A DNA stretch of 64,000 bases from Euglena gracilis (GCA_039621445.1 CP154956.1:93064648-93128647); one strand, 5' to 3'. Positions 9,801 through 20,701 are shown, counted from the first letter of the stretch. The notes: generated from the letters alone by a model not told the origin. Program-made: numbers and translations.

Positions 9801-9860
9801 GCGGCAGCCCCCCTGCCGACGCAGTCCCCCAAGCCAGGGCCCTGCTTCTCCTCGGGAACG
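9801..9860 (+). CDS. Exon A, copy 6
   Basis: Reads GSPPADAVPQARALLLLGN and ends AACG|GTCCCC, the same exit phase (1) and the same terminal Asn-Gly codons as copies 1 and 2. The entry acceptor differs (cacccaag). It is the last recognisable cassette exon in the window. Confidence 0.4.
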
Positions 9861-9991
9861 GTCCCCCCCCCCCGCAATCAGTGATTCATCTCACTGCGTA
9901 ATCAGAGGAATTTTCTATTTTTGAGAAGGTTTATTGTGTTGGAGACTAATTTTGCCCAGGAATCCCCCAAATCCACCCAGATTTCCTTGCC

Positions 9992-9994
<3 letters not shown>

Positions 9995-10039
<45 letters not shown>
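9995..10039 (+). repeat. GA dinucleotide repeat
   Basis: 45 bases of uninterrupted GA ending in GTGTGTG. Confidence 0.95.
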
Positions 10040-10041
<2 letters not shown>

Positions 10042-10638
10042 TGTGAATTTCATTCACCATTGATCCGCAAGGCAAACACCTTCAGTCTTCTGTCATAAGC
10101 CAGGTGGAACTCCGCCATATGTCTTGCCATCAAATCAAAAGAAAAACAAAAATGATTCTACACGACTTCCATTCGGAGACACCTTTGTTGCACATACAGC
10201 AAAGTAATGACCACACAAAGGCGCAAAATTAGATGAGATGCAGCCGGTTGGGTTATTGCCTTCACGATTTTTCTTGTGTGATTTTTTGAACATTTTGCAC
10301 CAACGATTAGCAGGAATACACCCACACATTTCATTGGCCCTGCTACGAACGTTTCAGAGCAGAATTTTCTCGCACCGTGTCTCACCTTTTCGGGTCGGTT
10401 GTTGTGCAGTTTTTGGCCTGCCCGTGTGTGGTTTCTCCCCCTCTGTCTGAGGAGTGAGGGGTGGTCACATTTTGGTTGCTCGAATTTGAGCGTTTGAATG
10501 CAAGTCCCAGACGGGAACGAAGAACCCCGGGAGAGAACACCACGTCACAACAGTGGGAGTCTCGGATTCGGATCCATTGACCAAAACTGGCAGCGATTTG
10601 AGTATGGATCCGCCCTCGCTGACCTATCCTCATGAGGA
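10040..10638. other. Non-repetitive spacer, nothing identified
   Basis: Ordinary-composition DNA with short open frames on both strands and no exon-like island. Near 10610, CTATCCTCATGAGGACCTGTC echoes the cassette-unit sequence at 105-130 and 2205-2225, hinting at a further eroded unit. Confidence 0.4.
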
Positions 10639-11075
10639 CCTGTCTCCCCCCCAAAAAATAAGACCCGGTTCTTTTTTTGGGTCCGATGTTGAAAACCTCC
10701 AAAGGTGGTCTGGGGGAGTCTTATTTTGGATTTTTTTTTCTTGACCGACTCGGCCTGAAGAAAAAACTTTTTTCATCATTTTTCAAGTTTTCCTTCGGCG
10801 CTTCGCGCCATGTGCTGAGTGGTATGAATGAAATTTGTCATGTTTTCTGACCTTCAAAAACCCAATTTTTGAACTTTCACCATTTTTGGGCCTGAAATTG
10901 GGGTGCCTCCGGCGCTTCAACTTGTTAAATTTGGGGGTCTTGTTTTTCTTTCTTTCTTATTATTTCTTATTAATGGTTTTTGGATTTGCTCAGTCGGCCC
11001 AGGGGGACGGGGGGGTCTTATTTGGATGGGGGCTTATTTTTGTGGGGTGTACGTACGTCTTGTACTCCCTGTTTT
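10639..11075. mobile_element. Copy of the AAAAATAAGACCC...GTCTTATTTTT element family
   Basis: It shares with 26135-26581 the order CCCCCCAAAAATAAGACC, TTGACCGACT.GGCC, CTTCGGCGCTTCGCGCCATG, TTTTTGGGCCTGAAATTGGGG, and repeated GGGGTCTTATTT. Its outer TA and poly-C end are eroded, so boundaries are approximate. Confidence 0.5.
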
Positions 11076-11501
11076 GTTCGGAGACAATTTTCTGGGGTGG
11101 TGTTCAATGGAGTAGGGGGGGGGCATTCAGCACTGCCCCCCCCCCGTCCGCCATCCCCCGGGAAGCAGAGCGCTGCCCACGCTGGCCCCCACCCCACCGG
11201 CGGTCCCATCCGGCCTCCCCCAGGGGTCCCCTGCCAGCCCCCCGGCGAAGGCAGAGGGCCCGCCCACTGTCCGCACCCCGGTCGTCGACGTCGTCGTCCC
11301 GGGCGGCTCTGCACCATCCAGAGCGATGCCGAATGTCGATCCTTTTGCCTTCTTCTCACATCCCGTTGTTTTTTTCCGTCTCAATGCTCCACCGTCCCAA
11401 AGGGCGTCTGCATTCGGGCTTTGGCCTTGGGCTCAAAAAAAAGTTTAAGAAATTGAGACTCTCTGAGTTGATTGGGCGAAAAGCCATTGGTTCAGTACAT
11501 T

Positions 11502-11545
11502 TACACACGCACGCACGCACGCACGCACACACGCACGCACAACGC
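11502..11545 (+). repeat. ACGC tetranucleotide repeat
   Basis: CACACGCACGCACGCACGC... with a few CACA interruptions. Confidence 0.9.
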
Positions 11546-11873
11546 ACGTGCGCAGACATCACATACACCAGATATATTTCACATGTCACACCGAAGGCAA
11601 ATTTTCAGGTCTAAAAAAGGAGTCTTCGGACTGGCTGAAGAAATCCTTATACCGGGGGGGGGTCGTTGGACATAGGGGCAGGGGGGGGAAGCTGTGAACA
11701 TAGATTTCGACGAAGTTCTCTGGGTGAACCATAGATCACAGGAGAAACCATTTGCTGTTATCTTCAGAGCAGGAGGGTGAAGAATCTTGGGTAAACGACC
11801 GAACCCCAGTTGGAGGACAATTTTTTCTGAGCCCTCTGTCTAACAACCCCCTCCCAATTGGAGGACATATATA

Positions 11874-11987
11874 CATCCATCCATCCATCCATCCATCCAT
11901 CCATCCATCCATCCATCCATCCATACATACATACATACATACATACATACATACATACATACATACATACATACATACATACATACA

Positions 11988-12017
<30 letters not shown>
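11874..12017 (+). repeat. Compound CATC/CATA tetranucleotide array
   Basis: About twelve CATC units run directly into about twenty-three CATA units. All three frames are open on both strands, which produces spurious Ile-His-Pro-Ser and Met-Tyr-Val-Cys frames. Confidence 0.95.
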
Positions 12018-12020
<3 letters not shown>

Positions 12021-12785
12021 GTGTGTGTATGATATATATGATATATATATATATATGATATAGATAGAGGTATTACCGGTCGTTGGGGGTAGTAAAGAGC
12101 GCTTTTGGCCCAAGACGCAGTGGGTCCCTCGTTCTCTAGCGAGGCATATCTGGTGGGCAATGACTGAAATGCCTAGCGGGCTGGCCCTGCCATCGACACC
12201 CAACGCTGACAAGCCAGACACTCCCTTCCACCCGACGCCCAACGAAAAGGGGGGCACTGATGGAGACAGGGCTTGCCGAGTGCCATCACAGGCTTCTGCC
12301 TGTGGCCCTGTCTGTCACAGTACATCAAGGGAGGACATTCAAGCCCTCCCTCATGATCAGAATAAGACCCTAAGAGCATTGTAACAAGAAATTCCATTTT
12401 TTTGACGTTTTGGGACACTCCCATGATTTACAACAGCAGCAAAAGCGTTTGGTCAGCCTAAATATCTGACTTGTCCTCTGGGCAATGTTGCACAACGCCC
12501 AGGATAATGTCAGCCCTTGAGCAAGTACGTGCACAGATGCATGCGCCAAAATGCGAGATATCGTCATGAACCGAATCCATGTTTGACTTCTCTCAAAATT
12601 TTTTACAGAATTAGAGGTAAAGGCTTTTGACACGGAGGTATGAAAACCTTCGCAACTGAGTGCCACACATTTTGTTCAGAGTTTTCATATCGGTTGCACA
12701 AAAGCGAAGGGCAGCATTCAAATCCTCATTTGCACGGTTGTAATTGAGTGTTCGCCATTGCACTTGGTGGGATGATATTCATGCC
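12018..12785. other. Spacer with one short unrecognised frame
   Basis: Mixed-composition DNA. A + strand frame at 12160-12384 ([20 protein letters not shown] then a Cys-containing tail and stop) is compositionally reasonable but has no splice or family support. Nothing else is supported. Confidence 0.3.
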
Positions 12786-12848
12786 GTTGTTGTTGTGGTT
12801 ATTGATGATGATGATGATGATGCTGTTGTTGATGCTGTTGTTGATGCC
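12786..12848 (+). repeat. GTT/GAT trinucleotide repeat
   Basis: GTTGTTGTGGTTATTGATGATGATG... alternating GAT and GTT units. Confidence 0.9.
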
Positions 12849-12879
12849 AGGGCTGTCATGGGATGGGAAGTTATTTCTT

Positions 12880-13110
12880 CTTGCTAAGCAACGGCCGGGT
12901 CGAACTGGGTCGAAAATTAGAAGTCGAAAAGCACATTTCTCAGCGTTTTGAGCAGACAGGCGAAGATCCAGGAATGCCAGAAAACGTGGTCTTTTCAACA
13001 AAATCTGCCAGATTTTCTGCCAAAAAAATTGATCATTTTTTCGGCTTTTTTTCCTGTAGATTTTCCAATGTATGTGGAGGGATGAGAACCCTTTTTTTTC
13101 CTTTACGAGT
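12880..13110 (+). repeat. Partial copy of the GATGCCAGAAA dispersed family
   Basis: Carries ACGGCCGGGTCGAACTGGG, CAGCGTTTTGAGCAGAC, GGAATGCCAGAAAACG and GATTTTCCAATGTATGTGG, matching the block order of the copy at 24344-24677. The ends are eroded. Confidence 0.5.
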
Positions 13111-13284
13111 GCCCTGGTTGAGGGAGTCAGGAATCCCCTCCAACCGCCGCATACGTTTAGTACACATTTTCCGATGTTGTTGCTGCCTGGAAGAGCAATC
13201 CACTGCGCCATGCAAGACGTTTTTGCCCGGTTGCTCCGCTTTCCCAAGGCCATGGACCCACGCCGCAGCAGGCTGACTTGTGAC

Positions 13285-13600
13285 GTAACCCCCCCCCCAA
13301 ACAAACAAACTTTGGGGCAAATTTTGGGGCCGAACCCACCGACCCCCCAAATTTCGGCAACCCCCCAAGCTGAAGCAGCCCCTTTGGGGACCAGGGCAGA
13401 ATCCAAACGTAAGCAACCCCAAAATCCACGCAAAATTCAGGGAAAGTCAACCCCATCCTACCAACCAGACATTGCCAGGTTCAGCGTGCTTGCCAGCTTC
13501 CTGGGAAAGGGGGGAGCCCGGGGAAGTGGTTGACCCCCCCCAAATTTAAGCAACCTGTGGCTTAAATTTGGGGTTCACTGGAGAGGTTGCTTGAATTTGG
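13285..13600. repeat. C-tract element family with CCCAAATTTAAGCAACC words
   Basis: Alternating blocks such as CCCCCCAAATTTAAGCAACC, its inverted partner GGCTTAAATTTGGGG, and several CCCCAAANTT...AGCAACCCC repeats. It follows the same style as the TA-flanked families but I could not fix both ends. Confidence 0.4.
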
Positions 13601-13881
13601 ACCAAATGGTGAACAAAAATATATTCCCTTTTTGCCTCTTTTCCCAAGGAAGGAGGGAGGTGGCACATTTTTTTTGAGGAAAAAAATCTTGCCTTCGAAT
13701 CCAAATGAGCAACAAATTGTAAACTTGGATGGCTTCGTTGGTGACTGATTTTGAAGGTGAGACCGACCCCACCCCAGGGGGATGCCTGCTTGCCCAGACA
13801 TTTCAGGGCACCCCCCACGAGGGGGGGGGGGGGGCACTTTCCAACCTGGCAGGTGACAGTTTCCGGGGGGGGAGCAATTAG

Positions 13882-14054
13882 GCCGACGCCTCTGGGTGGG
13901 CCCTGGCGCCAGCGCTGGTGGCCGCCATCCCGACGCTGTGTGAGGTGCTGGGCGTGGTGCAGCGGGACGCGGTGCGCGACGCGGTGCACTTGGGCGTCGT
14001 CCAGTGGCGGCAGCCGCAGCCTGGCCGGGGCCAGCGGCCGGGCTGGGGGTCCAG
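13882..14054 (+). CDS. Exon of unknown gene, amphipathic Val/Ala-rich
   Basis: Acceptor agcaattag directly after a TAG in frame, donor TCCAG|GTTGTC, phase 0 to 2. GC-rich against an AT-rich surround. The peptide starts ADASGWALAPALVAAIPTLC, continues EVLGVVQRDAVRDAVHLGVV, then a Gln/Pro/Gly tail. It looks like an amphipathic helix followed by a linker. Family unknown. Confidence 0.45.
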
Positions 14055-14096
14055 GTTGTCGCGCCAATGAATTTGAATTGTGAGAAATTTTCATTA

Positions 14097-14508
14097 CAGG
14101 GTGGATAAAAATACGGTAGACAAAAATTTTGGCAAAATACCCAAATTTTACCATAATTATTTTTACTGCAAGTTTCGACTGGTGTCGGTTTCCCACACCC
14201 TCTTCTGTGAAGCCTCAGCCCAAAATGACGAAAAATGGTTGGGAAATGCCCAAGAATGACAAAAGTTGCACAAAGTTGGCAAATATTGACCTTTGATGCC
14301 ATTTTTGAGGCAAAATAGCCAGATTTTGTTCATTTTCCTCAATAAAAAGCATGGGCAAAACAATTTGACACATGGGAAAAAAGCGTTAGAAAGTGGCCGA
14401 ATCACAAATTTTACCAAAGTTTATTTTCAAAATCAATTTTTTGCCAAAATATTTTTTACCGTAATATTTTTACCAAAGTTTTGTCTACCGTAATATTTGT
14501 CTATCCCG
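14097..14508. mobile_element. TA-flanked inverted-repeat element, CAGGGTGGATA...TATCCCG
   Basis: The left end reads ACAGGGTGGATAAAAATACG then GTAGACAAAA. The right end inverted reads ACGGGATAGACAAATATTAC then GGTAGACAAAA. TA lies on both outer sides. The interior has many TTTTACC / GGTAAAA words and no coding frame of note. Confidence 0.5.
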
Positions 14509-15543
14509 TAACCTAAAAATGAGACATACAGTCCATGTCTCCCCTAATCAAAATCAAATTATAAGACCCCCTTCAAAGGATACCGGAGACAGTGAAAAAC
14601 GATTTTAAAAAAAAAACACTGAAGCCCCCAATTTTAGGCACAAAATGACGAGCTTGCTGATTTTCTTGTGTTGTTGAGACCCAAGATGTCAAATGTCAAT
14701 TGACACCAATTGTGCGTGGTGCGATGCGGCGAAGGAAATCTTTTGGCGTTTTGGGGAGCTCTGAAACAAATGATTTTTTTTGTGGTTTCGGTCAAAAAAT
14801 ACAAAAAATACAATCATATAATAATATCACCCCCCCCGGAGGTTTCCAGCAATGGACTCAAGAATAAGACCCAGGTCCTATTTGGGGAGAGGGGTTATAT
14901 TGCAGTGTTTCAGTCAGTTGTCTCTACTTGCCTCGGCCAGGACCGACAAGGACGTCTTCCTGTCGAGTCCCCATGGTGTGCTTTGCTCCTCCTTTCCCCC
15001 CACAGCCGAGGCTGTGCATTTTTCCCCGATACCCACCAACATGATGTCCCTGTCAACTGCAACATTTGCAACAAAGTTTTTTTTTCTCTGTTGTTTTATG
15101 TGCAGTCCTGAAAAAATGATGGTGAAAGCATCACAGGAAATGTTCATCGGAAATAAATTTTGGAAAATTGGATATGAAACTGGAAAAAATTAATGGTATC
15201 AATATCTCTCACATGAAAATTTTGGGGCAAAAAGGAAACCCGAAATTTCAGGAAAATGGTCCCTTGGTAGTTTTTTTTTGTAAGTTTTCATCAAAAAATC
15301 GACCCCAAAACAATTATTTCATAATCCCATCTTTATGTGAAGAATTTGACAACATCCTCAAAGTGGCTCCCTCAAAGGGCGAAGAAAAGGTCCGGGGGGG
15401 AATGATGGCAAAAGATGACGGAAATATCAGGTGGTATCCCATCATTTTCATTTTTGCCATTTTTTTGTCCGGATTTGTTTTATTGTACACAAAACCATGG
15501 TGAGATGCACATTTGTATCAACACATAAATGTGTAAACGTGTA
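14509..15543. other. Spacer, one weak exon candidate
   Basis: Contains fragments of the ATAAGACCC family near 14560 and 14860. A possible short island after cccccacag near 15006 (EAVHFSPIPTNMMSLS) lacks a usable donor and is not called as an exon. Confidence 0.3.
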
Positions 15544-15770
15544 AACCCCCCCCCAAATAGCCTGGCGGGGCCCTTGCTCCTGGCAGTGGCCGAATAACTT
15601 GGCAGGGGGAGGGGCGAAAAAGATGGTTCCAGTAACTTGGCACTCCCCTTTTTAAGGCAAAATTCAATTACAACGCTGAAAAAAAGGGCCCAAATAACCT
15701 GGCAGGGGGACAGGGCCAAAAGTTCGTTCCAATAACCTGGCACCCCGCCAGGTTATTTGGGACGGGGGGT
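15544..15770. mobile_element. TA-flanked element, AAATAACCTGGCGGGG family, copy 1
   Basis: The left end AACCCCCCCCCAAATAGCC.. and right end ..GGCGGGGTGCCAGG inverted partners (GGTTATTTGGGACGGGGGGT) are flanked by TA at 15542-15543 and 15771-15772. Internal copies of CCAGTAACTTGGCAC and CCAAATAACCTGGCAGGGGG recur. The second copy at 54579-54769 has the same internal order. No coding capacity. Confidence 0.7.
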
Positions 15771-15978
15771 TATGTATATATGTACATATGTATGCTTTTT
15801 ACGTGTGTGTGTGTGTATCGATTAAAAAATATATGTATATATATATATATATATCGATTAAAAATATGTATATCGATTAAAAAAATATACGTACATATCA
15901 TACACACGTGTATTTTTAATTCCATCTGAACACATACTGTCCCATTAAAAATGAAACTGTGATGAATAAAAACTTGAC

Positions 15979-15985
15979 TTTTTTT

Positions 15986-16045
<60 letters not shown>

Positions 16046-16140
16046 CTTTTTGTTTTTTTTTCTTCTTTTTTTTTCTTTTTTGCTTTTTTTTGTCCTTTTT
16101 TCTTTTTTTTTTTTTTTTGTTTTTTTTTTTGACTTTTTCT
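15979..16140 (+). repeat. Long T-rich homopolymer tract
   Basis: About 160 bases, nearly all T on the + strand with scattered C and G. It could be an expanded poly(A) of a minus-strand retrocopy or plain slippage; no retrogene is recognisable beside it. Confidence 0.9.
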
Positions 16141-16989
16141 GGTGCTTTTATTTAGTGAGTTAATATTTTTCCCCAGTTGATTTAAAAAGACCCTGCCTGG
16201 TCTCGGATCGAGAACTGGTAGGGCCAGGACGTGCAAGCGAGCCTTTCTCTCTCTCCACCGTAAATACCATGGTACGCCACGCTTAATGTCGAAGCCTTCA
16301 GCACATTGCCATTTGGTTGAGAAGGACTAGGCTGAAGCTTGCAAAAAGAACCTTCCAAGAATAGCGTACGGGATTGCAATGACAATTTCATCAAAGAAGT
16401 TGCAAATACGGTACGCCAGTTTGGTCAACAAGCAACAAGCAGAAAGCATTGTTTGGCTTGCTTTGTGCTCTCTTCCGAAGGGCCATCTGGTTTTTATTTA
16501 TTTGATTTTTTTTATTTGATTTAATTTTTCCTGGGATTTTTCATTTTAATTGAGACAGTATATTGGGACAGTATGTGCGTTAATAAATGTGCACATGTAC
16601 GCAAATATATGTGTGTATAATTTTACGTGCGTGTGTTGTTTGTGTCCATATTTATATTTATCTTTCGAGGAAAATTAACGAATTCCATGTTGTTTCTGAA
16701 AACTGGGGAGAATGTGATGGGAGGGCCCAATTTGGGCCCGGATCCGGTTTGGCTAAGGCCACCCTGTCAACTCAGACTGAGGAGGCACTGATTTTGACAA
16801 AGCGACCACTTTGGGCTAAGAATGGCATTTTCGGCCATTTTTAGCCCAAATTGGTCATATTTTCTCCGCCTCGCATTTGGCAAGCAGTTTATCTTGCATT
16901 TCAAATTCCAACGAGAGCTAGGAGAAACTGGAAGCAAAATCAAAACAAAATCGCTTGAGATTGCATTTTGCCCGCAGTTGGCACCCCCC

Positions 16990-17885
16990 CTCCCCTGTTT
17001 ATTTAGATTTGTTTCCCCCCCCATAAAACCCCCCCTTACCCCCCCATATTAACCCAACCCCCCCCCCCCCAAATATGACTTATACCCCAGAAGAAAAACT
17101 GGGGAGGGATTTTTTACAAACACCCAAGATTTTTGCCTTTTTTTTTTCACCGAATCCATTGAAATTTTTTTTTTTTTTGCTTTTTTTCCAACACCACTTT
17201 TTTTTCGGCCATTTTTCCCCTTGGTTGATTCGAAGTCGTTTCCGGCTCCGCCTCGCATTTGGCAGGAGTTGTTATCTTGCATTAATTCAACGCCGGGGTC
17301 CAGCTCCTTCTTGTTGAGGCCAGGTGTAGATTGCAACTCGGAAAGGATCAGCAAAGTGGGAAGGAATCGCTCGCATTGAGTGGCCCAGCGTGCTGGCCGG
17401 GGCACTGCTGCATGGGTCGGGGCCTTGCGACAGCCCATTGGCTGGCTTTGAGGCTTTGGGATGATGATAAAGAATGGCATTTAGCTGCCACCCCCTCAGT
17501 AACCTCCCCCCTCCACTTATAAAAACCACCCATTTTAACCCCCCCCCACTTGTAACCCCCCCCCCCTTGGGCCGACCAGCCAAACCTTGACTTATAACCC
17601 CTCCCCTGGAGAAGAAAAATGAAAACCGCCAGGGACGATTTTTTCCGCCACAAACACCCAAAAACTGATTTTTTGCCAATTTTTTTTTGGGACCGACCAT
17701 CATCAAAAATGTCAGTTTTGACCGAATTTTCCAAAAATTGCCAATTTTGGCGTGTTTTGGGCTTATTTTGGGGGTTTGGATTTTCACCAACACAATTCGT
17801 TGACTCACAACCCCCCCCACTTATTAACCCCCCCCCCCTTCGGCTGACCAAACCAGACCAGATCCTATAAACCCCGGGGGGTTTA
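16990..17885. repeat. Cluster of C-tract elements with CTTATAACCCC words
   Basis: Repeated CCCCCCACTTATTAACCCCCC, CTTATAACCCCTCCCC and CCCCCACTTGTAACCCCCCC blocks are interleaved with sequence resembling the GATGCCAGAAA family interior. Element boundaries overlap and cannot be resolved by eye. Confidence 0.4.
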
Positions 17886-18084
17886 TCAGTGGGGGGGAGT
17901 TAGTTATACCCACCAGGGATTTCGGCCGCCTGGGTAAAATTATTTGGACCCCCCCCCCTCTTTTTCCTGGAAGATCTTGCCACCGTGGGGAATTTTTTCA
18001 CACCCGGGGGAGTTTTTGGGTTATTGTTAGGAATGGAGTTAGGGCTTGGCTTTTGTGTTAGGGTTAGAGCTTGAGTCAGGTAAA

Positions 18085-18180
18085 CCCCACCAATTAGAAC
18101 CCCCCCCCCAAATAACAACCCCCCAAATAGAAGCCCCCCCCTCGGGTTTCCCGCCAAAAATCCAAATAATAGCCTCCCCC
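18085..18180. repeat. C-tract words AAATAACAACCCC and AAATAGAAGCCCC
   Basis: Stacked poly-C blocks separated by AATTAGAA, AAATAACAA and AAATAGAAG. Another patch at 18412-18492 has ATTATAAGACC, GAATAGTAGCC and the inverse GGGGGCTTCTAATTGGGG. Confidence 0.5.
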
Positions 18181-18297
18181 CGACCAAGCCGGTCAACAAA
18201 AAAAAAGTTGATATTTTTTTTCGAAATATGGTGAAAAACTCGCCACGAAAACAGGTTGGCATTGAGAACGAAATTGATATCTGGTATCTTTAAAACA

Positions 18298-18415
18298 TTG
18301 CTTATCCACCCAAAACTCGAAAAAATGCGCCTTGCAGATTTTTAAATTTGGACCCCGTTCGATCCCCGGATCGGCCGCCGGCCGAAGGTTTTCCCTTTAG
18401 GCAAAGGGTACCCAA
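18298..18415 (-). repeat. Truncated reverse copy of the CAGGGCGGTCC family
   Basis: The + strand shows CTTATCCACCCAAAAC and CCCCGTTCGATCCCCGGATC then GGCC. These are the inverse of GTTTTGGGTGGATGGG and GGGGATCGAACGGG found in the copies at 22.3 and 32.8 kb. Confidence 0.55.
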
Positions 18416-19072
18416 TTATAAGACCCCCCCCCTCGGGTTTTCCGCAGAGTGACCGAATAGTAGCCCCCGGGGGCTTCTAATTGGGGGGGCGGGGGCTGGT
18501 TTGGCCATTAGGCAACATTCGGCCTAAAATTTAGGCCTTTTTGTGGACCTAATTTTCAACCCAATTTCGGCCTAACTTTTTTTCCCCAAATTGTAAACCT
18601 AACCCTAATCTGGAATGCAATGAAAGGAAAATTGGGGCGCGAAGTCAAAAAACTGGAATCGGTGAAAGAAGTGGGATCCCACCCCTGGGTTAAACTACTG
18701 GGACCCCGGGGGGGGGGGGCAGTAAATTGGGGTTAAAAGTTTCCATACCCCTGCCGGGTCAAAAGTCTTCATCCCCCTAACGTGTCAAAAGTCATTGCTG
18801 TACATCACACGCCCAGCAGTGCCCTTGTTGCAGCCGTGCATGCACTTATGCACTGCTTTGGGGTGGCATATGGTGAGCCGCGTCCATTCTCAAGTTTTAG
18901 GGGTATTAAGACGCTTGACACGGCAAGGGTATGAGGGTTTTGCAACTGAGTGCTTCAATACATACAATAAACAATACATTATAATGTATTGTTACATTGA
19001 TAGCAATACATGTTGATGTATTGTTATATGTGCATTTCTTGTTTGGTGTAGAAGTGAAACCTGCTCGCTCAG

Positions 19073-19193
19073 GTGGCCGGCCCTCTTTGCTGCTGCGGTG
19101 GTCCTCCTCTTGACGTTCATGGGCTCTGGAGGGCATATGGCCCCCACGTGCGTCCCAAGCAACACCACCTCCGAGAGCTGCCCTCCGGCTCCC
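19073..19193 (+). CDS. Exon with signal-peptide-like or transmembrane segment
   Basis: Acceptor ctcgctcag, possible donor CCC|GTGGGC, phase 2 to 0. The hydrophobic run WPALFAAAVVLLLTFM is followed by GSGGHMAPTCVPSNTTSESC and a Pro-rich end. The run looks like a signal-peptide core, with small residues after it suiting cleavage. The downstream part has two Cys and an NTT sequon, so it would be extracellular. It could mark the N-terminal side of the membrane-protein gene suggested downstream. A single-pass membrane anchor is the alternative. Confidence 0.45.
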
Positions 19194-19429
19194 GTGGGCG
19201 GATAAAGAATAGACAGCCATTCCTTGCGCACAAACGACATAACATATCGAAAAATTGAACAACACTGCAGAGGGATTTGTGGTTGGTTCACCTCATGTCG
19301 CCCATTGAAAATCGTGCAGGGGATGCTGGGTGAAGGGGGGAAATCAATTCAATAATAGTCAAATTAAAATTAGAATGGTTTTGTGCTTGTCTGAATCTTC
19401 ATTCTTTCGGACCAGTTATGTATATGTAT

Positions 19430-19666
19430 ATAATATGTATATTATGTAGTATATAGTGTGTATATGTAGCATATACATATGTAGCATATATTATATATAT
19501 ATTATATATACTATATGAATATTAAATGTATGTGGTATATAATATATATGTATATATATATATATTACACACCACATATATATGTTTAGTATTCATATAT
19601 TGTATAGTATATATAGTATATAGTATATATTTATTATATTTCATGTAATATGTGGTGCAATAGATA

Positions 19667-19669
<3 letters not shown>
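19430..19669. repeat. AT-rich TATA/GTAT repeats
   Basis: Irregular TATATGTA and ATATATAC repeats lead into the ATGT array. No gene. Confidence 0.85.
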
Positions 19670-19728
<59 letters not shown>

Positions 19729-20091
19729 TGTATGTATGTATGTATGTATGTATGTATGTATGTATGTATGTATGTATGTATGTATGTATGTATGTATGTA
19801 TGTATGTATGTATGTATGTATGTGTATGTATGCATGCATGTATGTATGTATGTATGTATGTATGTATGTATGTATGTATGTATGTATGTATGTATGTATG
19901 TATGTATGTATGTATGTATGTATGTATGTATGTATGTGTATGTATGTATGTATGTATGTGTGTGTGTATGTATGTATGTATGTATGTATGTATGTATGTA
20001 TGTATGTATGTATGTATGTATGTATGTATGTATGTATGTATGTATGTATGTATGTATGCATGTATGCATGTATGTATGTATGTATGTATGT
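19670..20091 (+). repeat. ATGT tetranucleotide array, about 420 bp
   Basis: Nearly pure ATGT/GTAT with rare GCAT and GTGT interruptions. It keeps frames open on both strands but has no coding value. Confidence 0.97.
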
Positions 20092-20129
20092 ATATGCATA
20101 TATGTATATATGTATTATGTACATATGTT

Positions 20130-20480
20130 TAGATGTATTTTTGTATATATACAATATGTACAATATATTGTATATATACAATATGTATATACAATATATA
20201 TACAATATATACAATATGGAAATACAATTTATACAATACATATACAATATATATACAATATTGTATATATACAATATATACAATATGGAAATACAATTTA
20301 TACAATACATATACAATATCTACAATATATTGTATATATACAATATATACAATATATATACAATATATTGTATATATACAATATATACAATATGTATATA
20401 CAATATATACAATACATGTACAATATATGCAATATACAATGTACAATATATATTCAATATATACAAATATATATGTGTGT
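20130..20480. repeat. TATATACAATA imperfect tandem repeats
   Basis: A dispersed 10 to 20-base unit around TATATACAATATATACAATA, with a longer internal repeat of about 65 bases starting at 20216 and 20282 (each ATATGGAAATACAATTTATA). Confidence 0.9.
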
Positions 20481-20527
20481 GTGTGTTATGTACATACATA
20501 CGAACGTGTACATCCACATGTACACAG

Positions 20528-20701
20528 GTGCGATCAGGCTTGCCCTGGTCGGTTCTCCATGCCACCCCCGTCTTCCAGCACGGGGGACCGGAGCGCCGCC
20601 AGGCCAACGCCACCAGCAGCGCTGCCGCGGTGGGGTGCGCGCTGGGCCGGGCTGCGGAGGAGCTGGTGAGCGACGTCACGGACCCAGCCTCCCCCCGACA
20701 G
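20528..20701 (+). CDS. Exon, extracellular-type segment
   Basis: Acceptor atgtacacag, donor CGACAG|GTGCGT, phase 0 to 0, 58 codons. Contains WSVLHATPVFQHGGPERRQ, ANATSSAAAVGCALGRAAEE and LVSDVTDPASPRQ, including one NAT sequon. A second strong donor lies inside (GAGCTG|GTGAGC at 20665). GC-rich island after 850 bases of AT repeats. Entry phase matches the exit of the 19.07-kb exon. Domain not recognised. Confidence 0.5.

Larger units (their letters stand above)
1..9870 (+). repeat. Degenerate tandem array of an exon-bearing genomic unit (C-A-D-B cassette)
   Basis: Blocks of 1 to 2 kb recur in the same order. The segment near 1-150 reappears at 2090-2240, that at 838-1400 at 2330-2890, and that at 1500-1845 at 2980-3268, with weaker copies out to 9860. 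Each unit carries exon C (near 207, 1918, 3569, 4608, 6543, 8742), exon A (992, 2492, 3796, 4858, 7513, 9801), sometimes D (1313, 2808), and B (1694, 3117, 4406, 6333, 8531). Spacers have diverged by microsatellite growth and insertions, while the exon-sized islands stay recognisable. The best copies have compatible phases throughout, so the array probably lies inside one gene and encodes repeated protein modules. I do not recognise the module. Confidence 0.6.

Noticed and set aside
11018-11456. Pro/Arg-rich frames on both strands near 11.1-11.4 kb
   Set aside because: GC-rich but every frame is low-complexity Pro/Arg/Gly. No acceptor-donor pair gives a coherent peptide, so no exon is called.
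11736-12257. 173-codon minus frame with MYVCMYVC and GWMDGWMD
   Set aside because: Translation of the CATC/CATA array.
15006-15078. Island reading EAVHFSPIPTNMMSLSTA after a cccccacag acceptor
   Set aside because: No usable donor in a sensible place and no related copy; kept only as a remark.
16000-16236. Lys-rich minus frame (KKKK...)
   Set aside because: Antisense of the T-rich homopolymer.
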